A stretch of DNA of 7,832 bases from an uncultured Candidatus Melainabacteria bacterium (GCA_937927525.1 CALBDR010000514.1:1-7832), one strand, 5' to 3'; positions 1 to 7,273 are shown, counted from the stretch's first letter. Made by a program: numbers and translations. Notes: a model not told the origin generated them from the sequence alone.

Positions 1-1
1 C

Positions 2-256
2 ACTTATTCGGATATACACGTTAGCAACGAACGACTAATATATCATATTAAACATCCTAGTCCTGCATTCCAAAGAGACGAATGCTACTTGTTCAACGAA
101 ACTCAAACTAACAAATATTATATAGACCAGGAGGCTATATGGGGAAGTATTTCGAATAATACTTTTTTAAAAAGACAAGATTATGGTAAATTCTTAGACT
201 TTAATCCTAAAGAAGTAGACTTCATCAAACAAATTAAAACCGCACATCAAAAATGA
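2..256 (+). CDS. 3' end of an unidentified protein, possibly a glycosyltransferase
   Basis: This is an open frame that enters from the left edge of the window and ends at TGA 254-256, giving 84 codons with no internal stop; the start lies outside. The final codons overlap the next gene in an ATGA arrangement (ATG 253-255, TGA 254-256), typical of translationally coupled genes. I do not recognise the family with confidence. The visible part has the segment ERLIYHIKHPSP followed by QRDE and a Lys-rich C-terminus. A His-x-x-His patch near the end of a protein upstream of a sugar transferase gene recalls the C-terminal part of some GT-A fold glycosyltransferases, but this is inference from weak similarity and context. 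There is no transmembrane segment or signal in the visible part. That the frame is coding is fairly sure, because of the clean overlap; the function is not. Confidence 0.6.
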   Translation, partial: TYSDIHVSNERLIYHIKHPSPAFQRDECYLFNETQTNKYYIDQEAIWGSISNNTFLKRQDYGKFLDFNPKEVDFIKQIKTAHQK

Positions 257-960
257 ATAAATTTAACCGTTTAGGAATTATTCAACCAGGGAAAGTTGGA
301 GATATAATAATTTGTTTGCCAATTGCAAAATATTATTTCGATAAGGGCTATGAAATTATTTGGCCTATTGACAAAAACATAATTCATAATTTTGTTGCTT
401 ACATTGATTATGTTAAGTTTATACCTATAGATTATTTGCATTGCGGAATTGCAAGAAAAGTCTGCAATGAACAAGAATGGTGTAATACTGTTATCGATTT
501 GAGTTTTTGTTTGCCAGGTTCTTGGGAAGGTCGCAACACAACATTATTCCAGGAAAATTCTTTACTTTTTGATGAATTGAAATACGAAATAGCTCAAGTG
601 CCATTTGAAGAAAAATGGAACCTGCAGTATAATTCAAGCTCAGTCGACGAAAATTTATTGTATCAAGTATATCCTCAAAAACTTTTCACAAAAGATTATA
701 TTATAGCTCATTGGCAAGGTTCTGACTACTCCCGAAAAATTCAGCTTGAAAATACTAATAACATGCCTATAATAGAAATCAAACCTATAACAAAAAGTGT
801 ATTTGATTGGATTAACATTTTGACTAGAGCTACAGCTTTAGTATTAATAGACAGCTGCTTTGCTAACTTAGCAGAACAATTAAACCTTTCTCAAAAGAAA
901 ATATTTTTATCAAGACCAACTCCGCGCCCTACATTAAAGCATAATTGGACTATAATATAA
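253..960 (+). CDS. Small GT9/heptosyltransferase-like glycosyltransferase (GT-B type)
   Basis: A 235-residue protein that probably transfers a sugar from a nucleotide donor. Residues 8-38 have the typical GT9 opening: a beta strand, the loop PGKVGD (12-17), a hydrophobic helix with LPIAKYY, then a Gly-Tyr turn and a second strand ending in WPI. Residues 174-210 resemble the family's C-terminal half, where a strand and helix lead to LIDSCFANLAEQL; this corresponds to the donor-site segment that is usually D-T/S-G/C followed by a His or Asn and L-A. Cellular heptosyltransferases have about 320-350 residues, so this is a compact phage version with a reduced middle part. The start overlaps the previous stop (ATGA) and has no Shine-Dalgarno sequence. 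The next gene begins seven bases after the stop. The substrate cannot be read from the sequence. Fold assignment is moderate to good; exact activity is unknown, and a catalytically inactive relative is possible. Confidence 0.72.
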   Translation: MNKFNRLGIIQPGKVGDIIICLPIAKYYFDKGYEIIWPIDKNIIHNFVAYIDYVKFIPIDYLHCGIARKVCNEQEWCNTVIDLSFCLPGSWEGRNTTLFQENSLLFDELKYEIAQVPFEEKWNLQYNSSSVDENLLYQVYPQKLFTKDYIIAHWQGSDYSRKIQLENTNNMPIIEIKPITKSVFDWINILTRATALVLIDSCFANLAEQLNLSQKKIFLSRPTPRPTLKHNWTII

Positions 961-967
961 GAATTAT

Positions 968-2767
968 ATGAGATTCATTACTTTTAAAAAATTAAAAGCT
1001 AAAAATTTTCTATCGTTTGGAGACTCTTTAGTTAGTATTGAATTAAAGAACGGAGTAAATACCATTACTGGTATAAATCTAGATAAAGAAGATTCTAAAA
1101 ACGGAGCTGGTAAATCAGCAATAACGGAAATTTTGTATTATGCTTTATACGGAACGACGTTAAGAGAGATTAGCAAGGATTTTGTACAAAACAGTATAAC
1201 AAAAAAACCTGCTTTTGTTGAAATTGAATTAGAGGTTAGAAAGGATAACATTACTGACGTATATACAATTGTTAGAAAATTAAATCCTACTAAATGTAAG
1301 CTCTTTAAAAACGGTGAAGATATTACGAGATCAACACTCGCAAAAACAAATAGCTTGATTCAAAGCATTATAAGATCTCCCTCAGCAGTATTCCAAAACT
1401 CTGTAATTATGAGCATTAACAATGCTTTACCGTTCATGGCTCTATCTAAAGTTGACAAGCGCAAATTTATTGAAAGTGTATTAGGTTTAGAAGTTTTTAC
1501 TTCAATGCTTCTAAAGATTAGAGATGATTACAGTATCTCGAAGAGAGACTATGAATTAGCCTATTCAAAACTAGAAACATTGGAAACGGAATTAAGGTTC
1601 AACACCAACCAGCTTGAAACATATGAAACGAGAAAGGGCGAACGCTTGGCTAAACTCAAAGAAAAAGAATCTAAAATTATAAATGATTTAGAAAAAATAC
1701 AAAACAACCTAAAAGGTATTAAAATTCTGGATATTAAAATACTAGAAACCAAAATATCAACTCTAGAAGAAAAAATTCTTAATGAAGAAAAGAAAATAAA
1801 TACCAACAAAGAATTACTACATAAAAATCAAGCTGCTATAGACTCAGAACAAAAACAAGTCAAAAGGCTTTCGGGAAACAAAGACTTATGCCCTACTTGT
1901 AATAGAGAATTTTCTGAAGAGCATACAGCCCACATTGAAGCACTAATTAGCAATCACACAAAAACAATTCTAGACCACGAAAAAACTATAGCTGAAACTA
2001 ATACTACTATCACAAATATAACAGAACAAAGAAACAATCTAAAACGAGCAAAGCAATTATTAGAGCGAGAACTTTTTGAAGGTAAATCTAATCACGCAGA
2101 AGAAAAAGCTTTAAAAATAAACGTTGAACATCTTAAAAATTCTTTACAAGAAACTGCTGATGAGATAACAATAGCAAAAAAAGAACAAAATAATGAACTC
2201 AAAGGAAAGATTACATTCTTAAAAGAAGAAGTTAAAAACAGCAAAGACAGACTTAATAACCTAAATACCGATCTTAACGTTTTAGAAACTGTTAAATTTA
2301 TATTGTCCGAAGAAGGCATAAAATCTTTCATTGTAAAAAAGATTTTAAAAATTCTTAATTCTAGAATAGCATTCTATCTACAAAAACTTGAAGCAAACTG
2401 TTTATGTCAGTTTAATGAATATTTTGAGGAAGAAATAATAGATGAAAAGGGAGACAAAAAATCTTACTTTAACTTTTCAGGAGGTGAGAGAAAAAGAATC
2501 GACTTAGCTTGTTTATTTGCATTCGCTGATATTAGAAGACTGCAAGGTGATGTATATTTTAGTACAATTTTTTATGACGAATTAATTGATTCTTCATTAG
2601 ATGATAAAGGCGTTCAGTTGACACTGCAAATATTAAAAGAACGGTACGAAGAAAATAAAGAATCGTGTTACATTATTACACACAGAGGCAGTGATGTGTT
2701 AACAGGAATCGATCATACAATAACTGTTATTAAAGAAAATGGAATTAGTTCTATTAAATCTGTATAG
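968..2767 (+). CDS. 46: gp46-like recombination endonuclease subunit, SbcC/Rad50-type ATPase
   Basis: A 599-residue SMC-like ATPase (T4 gp46 has about 560). With a gp47 nuclease it forms the phage counterpart of Mre11-Rad50, which resects double-strand ends for recombination and recombination-dependent replication. The N-terminal lobe holds the P-loop NGAGKS (45-50), preceded by a strand and an unusually long loop from Gly35, and a Q-loop Gln143 in VFQNSV. Residues 190-445 are Lys/Glu-rich coiled coil interrupted by the zinc hook CPTC (308-311), which dimerises Rad50 proteins through a metal ion. The C-terminal lobe has the ABC signature FSGGERKR (503-510), Walker B ending in YDE (Asp537, Glu538), the D-loop SSLD (542-545) and the switch His572 in IITHR. 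All ATPase motifs are intact. No gp47 gene lies beside it here: a glycosyltransferase gene is on each side. The start is the first ATG after the preceding stop; no Shine-Dalgarno sequence is seen. Confidence 0.95.
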   Translation: MRFITFKKLKAKNFLSFGDSLVSIELKNGVNTITGINLDKEDSKNGAGKSAITEILYYALYGTTLREISKDFVQNSITKKPAFVEIELEVRKDNITDVYTIVRKLNPTKCKLFKNGEDITRSTLAKTNSLIQSIIRSPSAVFQNSVIMSINNALPFMALSKVDKRKFIESVLGLEVFTSMLLKIRDDYSISKRDYELAYSKLETLETELRFNTNQLETYETRKGERLAKLKEKESKIINDLEKIQNNLKGIKILDIKILETKISTLEEKILNEEKKINTNKELLHKNQAAIDSEQKQVKRLSGNKDLCPTCNREFSEEHTAHIEALISNHTKTILDHEKTIAETNTTITNITEQRNNLKRAKQLLERELFEGKSNHAEEKALKINVEHLKNSLQETADEITIAKKEQNNELKGKITFLKEEVKNSKDRLNNLNTDLNVLETVKFILSEEGIKSFIVKKILKILNSRIAFYLQKLEANCLCQFNEYFEEEIIDEKGDKKSYFNFSGGERKRIDLACLFAFADIRRLQGDVYFSTIFYDELIDSSLDDKGVQLTLQILKERYEENKESCYIITHRGSDVLTGIDHTITVIKENGISSIKSV

Positions 2768-2802
2768 ACATATCTAAAGATTTTGAATAGGTATTATTAA
2801 AC

Positions 2803-4035
2803 ATGTTAAATTTAGTTAATCAAAGTCTGTATAATACAGTTGGCTCACCTCTAGGTTTGCCATTTGGTATTCCTCAGCAAACGTTTTTAGCTCCTGCTAA
2901 TGCAAACCAGACACCTTCGCCTCAAATTCCAGGATTAACTCTTAAAAGAGCCTTAAATTATTTGGCAGATCATGGAGGATGTGGATATTATCGTTGCATC
3001 TCATCAAACCTATTATTAAATCTGCACGAAAAGGCGGTTATAACTGAATCTACAGCAATGATTTTAGATCCCCGTTTTTACGAATCGGTTTCTTCAGTTA
3101 AACTTCAAAGGCAAGCAACACCCATACAAAGACAATTTGTCAGCTTTTTAAAATCGTTAGTAAAACAAGATAACAAGAAATTAAAATTAATCTATGAAGT
3201 AGATGATGTTGTATTTTCTGAGGATATACCTTTATACAATCGTAACAGGGACGCTTTTACTGATCCTCAAATACGACAAAGTATAATAGATATAATTTCC
3301 GATATGGACGAAGTTACAGTAACTACAGAATACTTTAAAGATTATATGATCAGTAAAACTGGGAATAAAAATGTAACAGCAATTCCCAATTATCTAATGA
3401 AGTGGTGGTTTGATCGATTTTATAATTTAGGAGATCTCGTTAAAAAGTTCGAAAAAAATAAAAAGAAACCAGTAATTTCAATTTTTGCTTCAGGAACACA
3501 CGTAGATGTATTAAATCGTACAAACCAGCAAGATGATTTTGCTCAAATTTTATCCAGCGTGATTAAAACACGAAAGGACTTCGAATGGAGATTTTATGGT
3601 TGTCACCCTCTTCCTCTAAAACCGTATATTGAAAGAGGGGATATTAAATTCTTTAATTGGACTAAGCTACCTGATTATCCAGCTACAATAGCTAACTCAG
3701 GTACTCAAGTCACATTTGCTGCTTTACAAGACAATACTTTTAATCGATGCAAGTCTAATATTAAACTTTTAGAATCAGCAGCTTTAGGAATTCCTTGTAT
3801 CTGTCCTGATATGGTTACTTACAAAGATGCAGATTTGAAATACTCTAATGGAGATGAATTTATTGACTGCATTAAGAAAGTAACAAAAAATCAAAGCACT
3901 TATGCAGATTATTGTAAAAAAGCTAGATCTTATGCTGATAATTTTTGGTTAGATGATGAAAAAAATCTAATGAAACACTACGAAGTTTATTTTACTCCGT
4001 TTGGATCAAAAGAAAGAAAATATTTATCAGCTTGA
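2803..4035 (+). CDS. GT-B fold glycosyltransferase, GT4-like
   Basis: A 410-residue protein with the plan of phage GT4-like glycosyltransferases. After a Pro/Gln/Asn-rich leader (about 1-45) comes GCGYYR (59-64), matching the glycine-rich acceptor-side loop of these enzymes. YEVDDVVF (131-138) and the following VTVTTEYFKDYM (171-182) close the N-terminal Rossmann lobe. The second lobe starts at KPVISIFASGTH (222-233) and includes RFYG (263-266). The donor-binding segment is at 306-340: FNRCKSNIKLLESAALGIPC, with Lys317, Lys321 and Glu324, the last matching the conserved acidic residue that contacts the donor ribose. Acceptor and donor sugars are unknown; capsid or tail glycosylation, DNA base glycosylation and host glycan modification are all possible. 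The gene lies between gp46 and the DNA polymerase, 35 bases after the one and 30 before the other. A weak ATAGG lies 12-16 bases before the start, too far and too short to be a good ribosome site. No signal peptide or membrane helix is visible. Confidence 0.85.
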   Translation: MLNLVNQSLYNTVGSPLGLPFGIPQQTFLAPANANQTPSPQIPGLTLKRALNYLADHGGCGYYRCISSNLLLNLHEKAVITESTAMILDPRFYESVSSVKLQRQATPIQRQFVSFLKSLVKQDNKKLKLIYEVDDVVFSEDIPLYNRNRDAFTDPQIRQSIIDIISDMDEVTVTTEYFKDYMISKTGNKNVTAIPNYLMKWWFDRFYNLGDLVKKFEKNKKKPVISIFASGTHVDVLNRTNQQDDFAQILSSVIKTRKDFEWRFYGCHPLPLKPYIERGDIKFFNWTKLPDYPATIANSGTQVTFAALQDNTFNRCKSNIKLLESAALGIPCICPDMVTYKDADLKYSNGDEFIDCIKKVTKNQSTYADYCKKARSYADNFWLDDEKNLMKHYEVYFTPFGSKERKYLSA

Positions 4036-4065
4036 CTCTAAGAGCAAAAATAGTATTGTATATTT

Positions 4066-6618
4066 GTGTATAGAAATGCTACTTACAACCCGTTTGAAGG
4101 GGTGGTTCGACTTAGAACTTGGACACAAAATGGGGATAGAATAGATACTGAAGTTCCCTTTAACCCCTATTTGTTTATTGAACAAGAGAATTCAACTGAC
4201 GCTAAGTCTATTTTCCGCACTCCGTTATGCAAAAAAGGTTTTAGAAATAGTTTTGAGCGAAAAAAATATATTGATAATAGCAACACGAATAGAATCTTTT
4301 ACAACCTGGCTCCTGATCAACAATTTTTGATCGATACGTTTAAAGACGATAACAATTCTTCTAAGTTTGCTCAGTTTCCGTTAAAAATATTTTACTTAGA
4401 CATTGAAACTGCTTCATTTGGAGAGTTTCCTGTTCCTGAAAAAGCAAAAGATCCTATTAACCTGATAACTATTTTTGATTCTTTAAGTCGGGTTACTCAT
4501 ACTTGGGGATTAAAAGAAAACTATACACCAAATGATAAAAGTTGCGTTTATTATTGTTGCAAAGATGAGCAAGATTTAATTTTAAAGTTTGTAGACTTTT
4601 GGAAAAAGGATTATCCGGATGTCGTTAGTGGTTGGTCATCAGCTCAATTTGACTTGCCGTATATTATCAACAGGTTTAAAAAGATTTTTGGAGAAGAATT
4701 TATTTCCCAGTTATCACCTTGTGGTAGAGTAACAAGCAGGAAGTTGTTTACAGATTCTTCTTTCGGAAAGGAAACTGTTCGTTGGTATATTAGCGGAGTA
4801 AGTTGTATCGATTACATGGAAATCTATAAAACATTTTCCATTGGCGAGAGGGAATCTTACTCCTTAAACTTTATTTCAGAGTTTGAATTAGGTGAAGGCA
4901 AGTTAGCTTTTAATGCAACGAATCTAGCTGAGCTATCTATTAAGGATTGGAAGACGTTTGTTGACTACAATATACAAGATGTACATTTGCTTGTTAAACT
5001 CGAAGAAAAATTAAAATACCTTCAAATTGTAAGATTGCTTGCTTATAAAGGTTGTACGAATTTTGAAGCAGCTTTAGGAAAAGTTGCTATCGTCACAGGA
5101 GCTGTTGCAATACAGGCCCACAAACAAGGATATATAATACCAACGTTTAGAGGTAATACTGAGAGAGATTCTTACGAAGGAGGTTATGTTAAAGAACCTG
5201 AAACTGGTCTACAAAAGAGCGTTGTAAGCTTTGACGTTAACTCTCTATATCCAAATACTATTATTACTCTTAATATTTCACCGGAAACGAAAGTAGGTAA
5301 AATTAACATAGAAGATTATGAGAACAAGACTCAAATAAATTTAACTCTTGCTAACGGTAAAACTCACAACCTTTCATATGAAGACTTTTTAAAGTTTTTA
5401 ACACTAGAAAAACTTTCACTGTCAAAAGCTGGAGTTTTATACAATCAGCAAACTAAAGGGATTATACCTAACCTCATTGATGAAATTTATAAAGAGAGAG
5501 TAAAAGCAAAACGTGAACTTCAAGAACTCAAAATATCAAAGAAAAAAGATAAAAACACATTAGCAGCTATCGAATATCTCAATACTCTTCAATACACGTT
5601 AAAGATTTACTTAAATTCTATTTACGGTACATTTGCTAACAAGCACTCGTCGTTGATGGACATTGATAACGCAATGTCAATAACAATTACTGGACAAAAC
5701 GTTGCTAAAGCAGGTTCTGATATCATCAACAAGATAGCAAAAGAACAGTTTGGCATTTCACAAGATTTAACAATCTATCAAGATACTGATTCGGTTTATG
5801 TTACAATCGATCCGATTTTAAAAAGTTTAAATCTACAGTTGCAAGATGAAAATAAACAGATTACAAGCAAAGTACACACTATAGTAAACAATATCGACAA
5901 ATACGTTAATGAAGAAATTTTAAAGTGGGCTCGTAAAGAACTATATTCTACTGATCCTCGATATGTTTTTAAGAGAGAAGTAATTGCTGATGTAGGTCTC
6001 TTCTTACAAAAAAAGAGATATATCTTACACGTATGTGACGAAGAAGGCATTACAGTCGATAAGTTTAAGTTCGTCGGCGTTGAACTAGTTAGATCAACAA
6101 CACCTAAAAAAGTTAAATCTTTAATAGAACAAATAACAAAAACTGCACTTCTTTCACAAGAGGTAAAACAAACAAATAAAGTTTACAGCGAAAGTTATGA
6201 AAAATTCAAAGAACTAACTCCTGATGATGTAGCTCTTCGTTCAACTTTAAACAATTTAGACAAATATAGCAAAGGGGCAACATTATACAAATTTCAAACT
6301 GCGACTCCTTCTCACGTAAAAGGAGCAATTGCTTATAATTTATTGCTAAATGAATTTAAACTCTCGGACAAGTTTGAAACAATACAAACTGGGCAGAAAG
6401 TGAAAAAGCTGTATTGTTCTAAAAATAAATACGGGTTAGACGCTATTGCTTATGTAACTAAACTTCCTGAACAATTTGACTTACAGATTGATTGGGATAA
6501 AATGTTTGATAAATTAGTAACACAACCGATAGAAAGATTATATGAAGCTATTGGTTGGAGGCTTCCTATAATCGGAAAAGAAGTTCAAACAGATTTATTT
6601 GAAATGTTTGGCTCGTAG
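4066..6618 (+). CDS. 43: T4-type family B DNA polymerase (gp43-like) with 3'-5' exonuclease
   Basis: An 850-residue replicative polymerase, close to the 898 of T4 gp43. The N-terminal domain (1-105) leads into the proofreading exonuclease: Exo I LDIET (Asp112, Glu114), Exo II around GWSSAQFD (Asp196) and Exo III YNIQD (Asp305). Polymerase motif A is FDVNSLYP (Asp390 binds metal, SLYP follows), motif B KIYLNSIYG (Lys513, Asn517, Tyr520) and motif C DTDS (Asp573, Asp575). A KKRY motif (649-652) binds primer-template. The last residues, DLFEMFGS, resemble the T4 tail LDFLFG that docks on the sliding clamp gp45. Every catalytic residue is present, so the enzyme should be active. The start is GTG at 4066: an in-frame TAG lies at 4051, no ATG occurs between them, and the next Met is residue 251, deep in the exonuclease. 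No Shine-Dalgarno sequence precedes it. T4 gp43 represses its own translation at an RNA hairpin; a weak hairpin at 4030-4045 might be comparable. Confidence 0.97.
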   Translation: MYRNATYNPFEGVVRLRTWTQNGDRIDTEVPFNPYLFIEQENSTDAKSIFRTPLCKKGFRNSFERKKYIDNSNTNRIFYNLAPDQQFLIDTFKDDNNSSKFAQFPLKIFYLDIETASFGEFPVPEKAKDPINLITIFDSLSRVTHTWGLKENYTPNDKSCVYYCCKDEQDLILKFVDFWKKDYPDVVSGWSSAQFDLPYIINRFKKIFGEEFISQLSPCGRVTSRKLFTDSSFGKETVRWYISGVSCIDYMEIYKTFSIGERESYSLNFISEFELGEGKLAFNATNLAELSIKDWKTFVDYNIQDVHLLVKLEEKLKYLQIVRLLAYKGCTNFEAALGKVAIVTGAVAIQAHKQGYIIPTFRGNTERDSYEGGYVKEPETGLQKSVVSFDVNSLYPNTIITLNISPETKVGKINIEDYENKTQINLTLANGKTHNLSYEDFLKFLTLEKLSLSKAGVLYNQQTKGIIPNLIDEIYKERVKAKRELQELKISKKKDKNTLAAIEYLNTLQYTLKIYLNSIYGTFANKHSSLMDIDNAMSITITGQNVAKAGSDIINKIAKEQFGISQDLTIYQDTDSVYVTIDPILKSLNLQLQDENKQITSKVHTIVNNIDKYVNEEILKWARKELYSTDPRYVFKREVIADVGLFLQKKRYILHVCDEEGITVDKFKFVGVELVRSTTPKKVKSLIEQITKTALLSQEVKQTNKVYSESYEKFKELTPDDVALRSTLNNLDKYSKGATLYKFQTATPSHVKGAIAYNLLLNEFKLSDKFETIQTGQKVKKLYCSKNKYGLDAIAYVTKLPEQFDLQIDWDKMFDKLVTQPIERLYEAIGWRLPIIGKEVQTDLFEMFGS

Positions 6619-6620
6619 CT

Positions 6621-6935
6621 ATGTTTGAATATACTGAATATAACGAAAAAGAAATATTTGATATTATTTCTGATAAGCAAATATTTTGGACTCTAAAAGC
6701 AATTATTGACGATGATTGTTATCTCGGTGAGTTTATTGAAGCTCCTATACTCGAAACGTTTTTATCTTTATTAGTACATTATAAAATAGTATGGATCGCT
6801 TCAGATGATCGTATCCTTTTAACAAACTACGGTAATAAATTATTTTATGAAATGTCTCTTTCTCATGTTGAATTAGACAAAAAACCTACTAAAGTAAAAA
6901 AGAAATTAATATGGAAACCAAAAACAACAAACTAA
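6621..6935 (+). CDS. Small protein of unknown function, possible winged-helix fold
   Basis: A 104-residue protein starting two bases after the polymerase stop and overlapping the next gene by 25 bases, so it is almost certainly co-translated with both. I do not recognise a family. The N-terminus is acidic (residues 2-40). Residues 43-78 have a helix, a short basic-aromatic turn, then SDDRILLTNYGNKLFYEM. A helix followed by a two-strand turn and T-x-x-G-x-x-L/F recalls the recognition helix and wing of winged-helix proteins, but the match is short and this is only a suggestion. The C-terminal tail from about residue 87 (KKPTKVKKKLIWKPK) is strongly basic and could bind nucleic acid or a partner. 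In T4 the gene next to the polymerase is the translational repressor regA, of similar size (about 120 residues), but I see no RegA-like sequence here. Coding status is well supported by tight packing; function is unknown. Confidence 0.75.
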   Translation: MFEYTEYNEKEIFDIISDKQIFWTLKAIIDDDCYLGEFIEAPILETFLSLLVHYKIVWIASDDRILLTNYGNKLFYEMSLSHVELDKKPTKVKKKLIWKPKTTN

Positions 6936-7273
6936 CAGTGTTTCTCGACAACGTTGGCCGAACTATCATTGGCAATGTTGTGACTGAAACTGAACAACAT
7001 CTAGTAATTGAAAACCCAGCTCTGGTGCACATTCAACCAAATGTACAAACCAGCCAACTTCAGCTTCAGATTCTGCCACTCTTTTTCAAAGAGTTTCAAT
7101 CAAATAAATCTGATTCTACTAACTGGACTTTCAACAAATCATCAATTACAACATCTTCGAATATAGTCTTTGCTGAACAATTTGTTGCTCAATACAATCA
7201 GTTGTTTAACATTGCTCCAACAACCAAAAGTCCCGAAGTTGTAAAACTTTTTGATGATGAAGAAAAGCACTAA
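6911..7273 (+). CDS. Sm-like (LSm/Hfq-fold) candidate protein of the cyanophage-type T4-like group
   Basis: A 120-residue protein. Residues 7-61 look like a small beta barrel: LTVFLDNVGRTIIGNVV is a strand, a turn at an Asn-x-Gly, then a strand with Gly21; ETEQHLVIENPALVHI follows as a strand, a short turn and the NPA step; QLQLQILPLFFKEF closes the sheet. This order (a G-x-V strand, a strand leading to N-P, then an alternating hydrophobic strand) is what Sm-like barrels show, and small Sm-like proteins of probable cyanophage origin have been described. The assignment rests on pattern memory, not on an alignment. Hfq and Sm proteins form rings that bind RNA, so a role in RNA handling is possible but inferred. 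The C-terminal half is Ser/Thr/Asn-rich and ends acidic (DDEEKH), probably flexible. G+C is locally higher than in the neighbours (about 45% over 7021-7080, by hand count). It overlaps the upstream gene by 25 bases and uvsX by 20. Confidence 0.75.
   Translation: METKNNKLTVFLDNVGRTIIGNVVTETEQHLVIENPALVHIQPNVQTSQLQLQILPLFFKEFQSNKSDSTNWTFNKSSITTSSNIVFAEQFVAQYNQLFNIAPTTKSPEVVKLFDDEEKH

Noticed and set aside
271..474. Minus-strand 67-codon frame in the GT9-like gene
   Set aside because: It is opposite the conserved N-terminal GT9 segment and shows no independent evidence of coding.
951..960. TATAATATAA just before the gp46 start, resembling a -10 box or a T4 late promoter
   Set aside because: It is the end of the previous coding frame in AT-rich DNA, lacks a matching -35 element and differs from TATAAATA; chance matches are expected.
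1561..2331. Minus-strand open frames of 82 and 79 codons inside the gp46 gene
   Set aside because: They are opposite the Lys/Glu-rich coiled coil; such AAA/GAA-rich codons read backwards give Phe/Ser/Leu-rich frames with few stops.
2768..2802. The 35-base gap between gp46 and the GT4-like gene as a promoter or terminator
   Set aside because: I found no stem-loop with a T-run and no convincing promoter element; it is short AT-rich spacer.
4059..4066. TATATTTG, a match to the Bacteroidota -7 promoter consensus TAnnTTTG
   Set aside because: Transcription would begin inside the polymerase gene beyond its GTG start, and the nearest upstream TTG is at unsuitable spacing.
5796..6050. Minus-strand 84-codon frame opposite polymerase motif C and KKRY region
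   Set aside because: The + strand here codes for conserved polymerase motifs; the reverse frame has no family features.
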